This document shows positions 13,901 to 24,000 of a DNA stretch of 64,000 nt, one piece after another. The stretch comes from Pomphorhynchus laevis (Eukaryota > Acanthocephala > Palaeacanthocephala > Echinorhynchida > Pomphorhynchidae): contig WNNJ02002391.1 in NCBI GenBank assembly GCA_012934845.2, positions 62,001 to 126,000 of the forward strand, given 5' to 3'. Below the pieces are notes generated by a model. It saw only the letters and a program-made list of their open reading frames with translations. It was not told the DNA's origin and did not search any database. Every line of letters begins with the position of its first letter. The stretch's first letter is position 1. The position numbers and the translations under genes are program-made.

Positions 13901-16900
13901 AATACCTTGGTAATGATAATATGAATGATTCTGATGAATATAGCATTAAAGAAAGGTGTGGCTAATGCATTTTCACATTATAGTATTTTTTATTTTGCAC
14001 AGATTTCCAGGACGTGATTTGAAAGGACTGGAGTACGTGCCACCATTTGATTACTTTGTCGGAAAGGTTATTATTAATCTCATTTTTACTCTCACGCTTA
14101 ATTGCTGCCTGTTAATACTAGTCAGTAATCTAAAGAATACCAAACATTAAATAAATATTGTAATAAATATTAACTAATTATTAACGAAACTAATTAACTA
14201 AGAGTTATCAAATCATTACATAAAAACATATTATAAATGTAATTAGATAATATTTTTTGTTAAACTTTTAATAATTATTGTTGATAACGGGCTCTGTTGG
14301 GACAAAAACAGAAAAAGTAATGAGTTGAATAGCTGTAATATCAGCCCAACGTGCTCAGATTTTACAGCGTAAGCATATAGTTATTGCGGTGGCACATAGA
14401 TATCACATTAGCCAAAGCAACATCAACCTGCGTGAGGTGTATACTATAATAGAATATTTAATAACGAGCGTCAATATGCATTGAATATATAACCCGGACC
14501 TGCATCAGCGGTTTTAATGTACATCTAAAATGTCTAGAATACATTTTGTATTCAAAAACGAATAAAATGTATTCAAAAGCGAATAAATGTTTTAAAAGTT
14601 GGTTCAGAAGTGATCCAACTTCAGTCTGCCGATAGCAAAAATGCTCGTCCTTTACAATTTAAATATATGTCTACATTTGAAAATGTGAAATAAGCCATTA
14701 AAATACCAAAAGTTTGCAAGTTATGCAAGTAATTAAATATATAGTTTTGTAACTAAAACTGTTATTAATTTATTTTACATGTAATAATAAATTAATAATA
14801 ATTTTATAATATTATATAATATTTTTAATTAAATTACTTACCTTAATTTATATTAGTTATCTGAAATTATACTTAATTAAGTATTAATTTATTAATCGTT
14901 TAAAACTACTATTTTTATTTTCTTTTATCTCATTATCTTATATTTTAATTACTTATATCTTATCTTTTAATTTATATCTTATAATATAAATATTAATATT
15001 TGTTGTTTTATATTACTAGTCATTCATTAATGCGTTTTGGCCACTTGTTTAGTTTTCGAATGCATTTCGTGTACTCCTCAGTGACTATGTAACAAATGAC
15101 GTAGGTACTGGTGTTGTGCATCAAGCACCTTACTTTGGTGAAGACGATTACAAAACGTGCATTGAAAACAATGTCATTAGCAAAGATCAACAGGATCTTT
15201 TGGCGTGCCCTCTGGATGCATGTGGTAAATTCACTGATCCAGTCGTTGATTATAAAGGAATGTATGTAAAAGATGCAGATAAAGAAATAATTAAAGATTT
15301 AGACAGGAAAGGTATTCTTATAAGACGCTCACAAATTCATCACAGCTATCCTTATTGTTGGAGATCAGAGACTCCACTTATATATCGTGCTGTTCCCAGT
15401 TGGTTTATTAATGCCGAAATTTTAAGTAAAACAATGTGTGAGCTCAACTTTCATAGTACATGGGTTCCGTCAAATATACAAGAGGGACGATTTGGTAACT
15501 GGTTGAAAGATGCCCGAGATTGGTGTATCTCCAGAAACCGTTTCTGGGGTAATCCGATACCTATTTGGGTTTCTGAAGATTTTGAAGAACTAGTTTGCAT
15601 CGGATCACTTGCGGAACTTCAAGAATTGTCAGGTCATCAGCCAGATGATCTTCATCGCCATTCTATCGACCACATTACTATTCCTAGTCAACGTCCTGGG
15701 CATCCACCACTTAGGCGTATTAAAGAAGTTTTTGATTGTTGGTTTGAATCCGGTGCCATGCCGTTTGCTCAATGTCATTACCCATTTGGCAAATCGAATT
15801 TAGAATTTCCTGCCGACTTTGTTGCTGAAGGCGTCGACCAAACACGAGGATGGTTTTACACTTTACTTGTTATTTCTACTGCTCTTTTTCAGAAATGTCC
15901 TTTTAAAAATGTTGTAATCACAGGAATTATTCTTACAGCGAGCGGAGAAAAAATGAGCAAACGGCTTAAAAATTATCCCGACCCCATGGAGGTTGTAGAA
16001 AAATATGGAGCTGATGCCTTAAGGCTGTACTTAGTATCTTCACCTGCAGTCAAAGCAGAATGTCTGAAATTCAGAGAGGACGGTGTTCGCGAACTTCAAC
16101 GCGATGTTTTCATTCCATGGACAAATGCTCTTCGTTTTCTGTTGTTAAATATACAACGTTATGAAAAGGTTATTTTCTGTCAAATCTAACTAAAACAAAT
16201 TAGGATTATAATTTTTAGGAAGAAAGTGTAACCTTCGTGTATGACTCGTCAAACTTACAGTTGAACAACAATTTAGAACAATGGATCCTTTCATTTCTCA
16301 ATTCCAACATTTTATATATTCGCAATGAGATGTCAAGTGAGTTAATTATTTTTGAATCTTTATTAATGAAGATTAATGACTTATTTATACTCCTATCATA
16401 ATCTTTAGGTGATGTTTTGTCGCTTGTGGTATAAATAATGTATGTAATGATTCGCCACTAGTTTTCTATGTGTTAGATTAAAGATGCTACGTCATTAGAA
16501 GGATCTGACATTTTATCAAATTTCAGTCCTGATAACATAAAAATTAGCAAAACGTTTTGTGTGCATTGTATCAGTAACAATGTCGTCAGTAAATTCAAAC
16601 ATCATGAAGTGACTTACCTGGCCGTAGATTATAAAGAAATCTCTGAAAATAGTTGTTCAAATTATTTTGAACAAATCTACTTTAAATTATCTTTAGTACA
16701 ACACTACGATTAATTAGATACAAATGTATTATTAATACACAGCCTTTTTATATCAGCTTGCCACAATGAGCGAAAATTAACGTTTTCGGTATTACTACTA
16801 TCATATGCTATATCTAAAAATTAACCACATTACCTTTATAGCCCTACATTTTTAAAAGATAAAGTGATCTTATCATCTTGATGATTGAAGTATGATTTTG

Positions 16901-17950
16901 TCTTTATTTTGTCCTTATTCTTTATTGAATTTATATATTTTAAAAATACCTGAGACCAGATAAAACAATTGTTCTTGATGATCATAATTAAAATCAACAA
17001 TTAATTTTATCATTTGATTATTTTAAAGAAAATTATTGTTTTCGTTTGGTTCAGATTATCGTTTGTATAATGTTTGTCCTTGTTTGCTGCAATTTGTCGA
17101 AATTCTTACGAATTGGTACATTCGACTTGATCGGCCTAACTTGAGAGTAAGTTGATGATATTTTATGCTAATTTGTTTATTTATTGGCTTCTAGGGTGAA
17201 TTATCAGTTTCCGAATGTGTCAACTCTTTGACTGTTTTGTATCATCTATTAATGTCTCTCGCTCACTTAATGGCTCCTTTTACTCCATTTCTGGCTGAAT
17301 ATTTCTATCAGTCATTAAAACCTTATGATTCAAGTCTTTGGCTAGAATCTGATCAAAGCGTACATTTTCGACAAATACCTATGCCGAAGTAAGCATCCAG
17401 TTTAGTTTTACTATAAATTAATTTTCAAACGTTTTCTGTTAGAGAATAATAAACTTGTGGATTTATTATTTTTAAATAACATTTTTTTGTGATTTAAAAA
17501 TCTCTCTTCTACTCTAGATTTTACAGTTATACATTTATATTACTTAGAGAAATATATTATATATAATATAATTAAAATTATTTTATATTACTTAGAGCAT
17601 CTTCTGGATAATTACGGTACTCTGAATCATATTTTAATCAATTATATTATAAATTGATTGCTCACTCATATTGGATTATTTAACAATAACTCAGCTCTTT
17701 GATATAATAAACTACGCATATAAAAAAGTTAAACAGTTAGTGGAGAGAGTGAAGAAAATATTTATTTAATCTCGAATTTTCAATAGCCTACTGTTATCAG
17801 TAGGCTATTTTAAACTGTTTAAAATAATCCAGGAAATATATTTTATCGACAAAAAGGACACATTTTATTATTAATAATAAAATATTTATCATTTTTATTA
17901 CCATTTATTAAATATATGCATAATTTAAATTACAATTTGAATATAATTAT

Positions 17951-18039
<89 letters not shown>

Positions 18040-21000
18040 TCAATTTACCTAACGATTTACCAAATTCAGTTTTTAATTGAAAAACTGAATTAATTTTGAT
18101 TAAACAATTTGATTGAACAAAATGAAAACAAAATGTAAGTTAATGTAAGTCAAAATGTAAATTAATGTAAGTTTATTTCCCAATTTAAAAGTAATGATTA
18201 TTCGAGACAATTGATAAAAGATTTAGAAAATTTGTTTCTTTCTAGGTTTACCAGCTAGAATCTACATCAAAACTTTGATGTAGATTTAAAATTACTGTAT
18301 ATAAACAGTTATATAATTTACAATTTTTATATAATGAATTAAATTCTTAATTTGTTAAGTTGATTAATAGTGAAAGCTCGAATATATCTAAGATAAAAAT
18401 TTGGAAAGATTTTATTTTTGACAAAATTTAAAAGAAAATAAAAGTAGCAAACAATTATAAAAGGAAAGATAAAATTAATAAAGATATGTATAAAGAACTT
18501 ACTAAATTTAAGGATAACTATATAATAACAACTATTGATAAAGCTAGTAATAACTTTGTCTTCATATGCAAAAAGCTTATATTATGATATACTGATGAAA
18601 GAGGTTAATTCTAATGATTTAAATGTTAAATCCAACATATGAACGTAGTGAGTTGAGTTTAGAAACAATTATTACAAGTCACTGTTCTATAATGGATAAA
18701 AAGGGTATAAAGGTTGAATTAGATAATAAAACTATACCTATATTATATTGGAATCCAAAATTACATAAAAATCCAATAAAACCTAGGTTCATATGTAGTG
18801 CTTTTAAATGTACATTAAAACCACTTTCTGTTTATATGAATAAAATACTTAAAGTAATTAAAGCACACTGTGAAATTTACGTAGTGGTTGCTTTTCTCCA
18901 AAACAGTATAAGAATATATAGAATATTCCTTGATTTTTAAAAATCTGTTTTTATTTACATTTGAGATATGCGAAAGGGATAGAATTAATTAATTCGCGTA
19001 ATTTCATCGCCTAAAAACCCTTAAATATATTAAATCAATTATTCAAATAGATAAGTGATTAGTTTTTATATCAAAGTAGTTTATAAACTATTTTCTGAGA
19101 TTAATTTATCAAACACGTCTTTTTCCATTCTATTATCAACTTGTTCTTTTCATATTAACTTTTTATGTAATTAAAGCAAATCGCTTATCAACCCTGAAAT
19201 TGAAGAATCAGTAAATTCAATGCGCTCAGTGATTGAAACTGCACGAACACTTCGAGATAAGCACAAACTTCCATTTAAGGTATGCTTATTTTATACATTT
19301 AATTTTAGTCATATTTTTTATGATTTTAGCAAGCACTAAAAGAGCTTATTGTTATATGTTCGACCTCTACTGCACTTAATGAAATAGAGAAATTACAATC
19401 GTTTATCATTTCGGTATTACATTATCCGGTACATCAATAATGTGTTTATTTAAAATAGGAAATAAACGTTCGCAAATTTACATTGACAATGGACAAGAAT
19501 TTGTACAACGTAAAAATTCAGTTCAGTCCGAATTTCAAAAAACTTGGTGCCAGAGCTAAAAGTTGGTTTTACTTAAATTTATAATTGCAAATTAGTTTTT
19601 TATCAGATTAATGTTTAATTGTTTTAGTTTAAGTTGCAAATTAGTTTTTTTATCATATTAAATTTAATATGACAATTGTAATATGTTCAATCGAAATGTT
19701 CAATTTAAAACATCAAAATCAAGCGTTTAATTCATTAAATTGTAATTTTTCAAAATTTGCTAAATTTATTATATTTAGAAAGTTTCAAAGTGTTTAATCA
19801 TAAAGTGTTTAAGTGTTTGTTCTAGGAAATAGATACAAAATTCTTCTCGGTAATATTTGGCAAAAATAATTGAAAATGCTTTATTGGGGCAATGCCTTTT
19901 ACGAGCACGACAATGTACAAATAAAGCTTTTGATTATAGTTTTACATCGCTAAAGTTAAAATTTTTATAACTAATATGATTTTTTTAAATTTTATTTGTT
20001 AGTTTATATAAAACTTTCAAAAGTTTTGTAATTCATGCAACCTTTTTAGACATGAACCACATGTATCACTTGATTTTGAGTTCCCATGTAGATCAACGTT
20101 AAATCGTAATTTTAGTGGTTGCTGGCAATTATTTCAGGCAGGGATAGTTGCATGCTGAAGACATTTTAGAAACTGATTTGTTTTATATGTTCAAGTTTTT
20201 TGATATTAACTTGTTTGCTTTATATATTCAAGTTTTATAATTTAATCGGTTTCTTCGTGATTTTTGTAATTTTTCTTATTTTGTAAGGCAATTTTGTTAT
20301 CAATCTCAACTATTTGGCAAACTTCATTAAAAAAGTATTTAATTAAAGTATTTTAATTCATCACACTGTATTAAGCTGATCTTTTTATGTTTGAATATTT
20401 TTGAACAATATCATATAATAAATAAATTTTTGAAATTAAGTGATATATTGAACTTACATAGGGTCCTTAAACAAATATTGCATTCGAATATTTTCACAAT
20501 TAATTCAAGATAATAAATTTTTTGAATTAAATTCAATAAGAATGTAAAATCAGCGAACATGCTTTTGTTAGTTTATGCGAAATAGATCATAGATTTAAAC
20601 GTGGTTAAATTTAACCCATCGATTGTTGTTTCTTAATATTAAGGATTGTTGTCTGAACATACACGTACATTAACATTGGCTGGAATACAGATAAATATCA
20701 TTTCTTAAAGTTTGTTGCAAGGTAACAAGGAGGCTTTGTTGTTTCAAATCACCGTATAGTTTTTCTTCCAACTTCAATCCAATTGTGGGGAGTACAAGCT
20801 ACTGATGATAGCAAACTAGCTCGAAACGGTGACTTTGTCATTTGCGACAATTTCACTGTTGAATTTATTTCGTGGTGCTGACGCCCTGATATTAAAGTTT
20901 GTTGTGATGGGCTTGTATTATTCCCCCAAACAAAATGCTTAAGTATCGAGTTTCTTAAAAAATCAAGTTTTAATTTAAGTATCTAGTTTAAGTTTATTAA

Positions 21001-24000
21001 AAAATCTTTGATTGTCAAGGCTGTTGTCAATTGACTTTTAATTTGCAAGTTAAATCATCAAGTTTAATTATATAAAATGTTAATAAAACAATTGGCTAGT
21101 TTATTATTATATATTATAATTATATATTATATAATTTTGATTATATGAATGATTAACTAAATTAAGGTTCAATGAAATTGCTTGCTGAAATGATAAAGCA
21201 AATGACTGAAACTGACTATGCGGATTTGTGTAAAAATGGATTCTTCAAATTTGCCGAATTACCAGATTTCACCCTAGAACCAGATGACGTATCATTTTCA
21301 TATAATATTACATCTGCTTCTATCAATGCAGTAAATAATCTCATAGCCGAATGTTCTCCTGACAAACGTTTTATATGTATTTTTAATGTTGAATTATCAA
21401 ATGAGCTGATTTGTGAAAAGATTTCCAAAGAAGTATGCAATAGAATTCAACGATTAAGAAAGGCGGCAAAACTGGTCCCAACTGATTCAATTAGGATTCA
21501 CATTCATTGCGAACCGGACGACAGCGTTCTTACTAAATCTGTATCAAAAAACATCGAACTCATTCGTAACTTAGTTAAGCAGTGTACTTTATTCCCTAGC
21601 AAATGTGAGAGCAGCATCCTCGTTGAGGGTAAATTTGATATTGAGGATGGAATGGCTTCTATTAGCATTGAGAAGATACATTCTGATAGTTGTCAATCAC
21701 ATATGATCGCTTCGAAACATTTGGAAAATAGTCAAATTGACAATACAAACACGAAAATGAAACTACCAGTGCAACCCTTTGTTAATATTGTCCTAGCATG
21801 TAGCCATATTGCACGAAAACGGTACGGACATCCGATTACCAAAGGAAGTTTGTTTTTGAGTCCAAATCTTCAATCCCTGAATGACTTCAGTAGAAAGGTA
21901 ATTAGATTAATATTTTTATTTTTAGTTTTTTCTTCTATTTCTTTGTTAATAATATTATCTGATCAATTTAAAATTGTTAATTTAAAATTATTTTGAAAAT
22001 ATTTTAGATATTTTCAATAAATTTATATAAATCCAATTTGTAGATATGAATCCTTAATTCAGCAAGAATTTATATTAAGATGGAAAACTTTAACTAACAC
22101 AAATCCTGAATTTAATATTTAGACTAAAGTGTAGAGCCACTATAAAATTTATAATTATAGACATAATAAAATTTATAGTTAGTTATATCGAGAATCGATG
22201 AGGAATACTGAATTGATTTGCATACTTCTATTATATAGACTTCAATGAAGAAATTATAATTATTCCCGATAGCTTTTAGAGCTTTTTTTTACGAAATCGT
22301 AAAATTTTTAATATTTCGAATTAGTAATTCGTAAATTTTTTTAAATCAAATCAGTATTCAATTGTGTTTATTTAAGATTTGCAAGTTATTCGGACTACAA
22401 GACTGTACATTAGATTTGTTTTTGGACTCAAGTCTTAATCGACCCGTTACCTCAATCGAAATAAATTTATTACAAAACTCGACCATATTCGCTATTGAAT
22501 CAAGTATGTGTTTTTAAGAACGTATATTACTATTAAAGTATTTTTTATTTATTATTAAATAAAAATATTTTGTAGTTATGATTTATATTTTTTATTTATT
22601 ATTTTTTATTTTGTACGTTTTATTTTTATTTATTTTGTGCATTTTTGAATTTGAGCAGTTTTATTAGCATATTTCAAAAATGAATGAAATTGCAAAACCA
22701 TAATAGAATTATTTAGCGATTTCGAATGCAATTTTTATAATTCATGCGTTCTGCTAGAAAGAAAAAATTTGCATTTCCAAATTTACGATTTACATTGGCA
22801 AGTCTCATTTTTAAGGCTAACACTTATTTATTAATTATTAAATTTATTAATTAAATAATAATTATTTAATAATTAAAAATAGCATATGTCACTCATAGCT
22901 TTGTAAATTTGATGCCAGGGAAAATTGAATGTTTAGAAATTTGTTTATGTAAAACTATGAAAGATAAATAAAGAGAAACTAAAAATAAAAAATCAAGAGA
23001 AAAATAGAATTAACATTTTAAAACGTAAAAATAGAATTTATGAATTATTGGAGCTGGATCAAAGAAAAGAGAAAATTTTTTGATATTTTGCTAACTTCTG
23101 TTAGCATCTTCAGACAATTACTAAATACTAATTTACTTATAATTATTAATTATTACTAATTATTGATATATAATTATTGGAGCTCGATCAAAGAAAAGAG
23201 AAAATTTTTTGATATTTTGCTAACTTCTGTTAGCATCTTCAGACAATTACTAAATACTAATTTACTTATAATTACTAATTATTACTAATTATTGATATAT
23301 AATTATTGGAGCTGGATCAAAGAAAAGAGAAAATTTTTTGATATTTTGCTAACTTCTGTTAGCATCTTCAGACAATTCTATATAGCACTGTTGAATGATT
23401 TAAAATAGTTGATAATGATCCATTATTTAATATAATGATCCACTATTAACTATGAATCATTATCAACTATTTTAAAAAATAGAATAAAGATTTTAAAACG
23501 AAAACGCACTCCGGATTAAAAATCTTAAATTAGAGAAATAGCTCTTAGATAAAAAATAATGATCGGAGAAGAGAGTTAATGGTTCCTATATTAAATAGTT
23601 TTATAACAAAGAAGAAGAAACATCCAGTAGTAGGAGGTTCCTTGTACTGATTATTCAAAATAACGGCGAAACGGTACCTGGTATCGTTTTGTCGATTCTT
23701 TCGTGGCTGCCACATTATACAAAAAAGAAAATATTTCCAATGTTATGATAGTTAAAAGTCCAATATTTCGATATCGCTTGCTTTCATCATCAGTGATAGT
23801 ATCGTCTGATGATTCTTTAAAATTATTTTATTTTGCGTAGTTGTAATTAAATTATTAAGAATTAATTACAGAATTTGCCGTTACCTTAAACGTAATGCTT
23901 AAGGTAACGGCAAATTCATAACGTAAATTCTTAATGAAGTCATTATGAATTTCATTAATTATCAACAAAAATAAATTTACAGAACAATTTATATTAAGTT

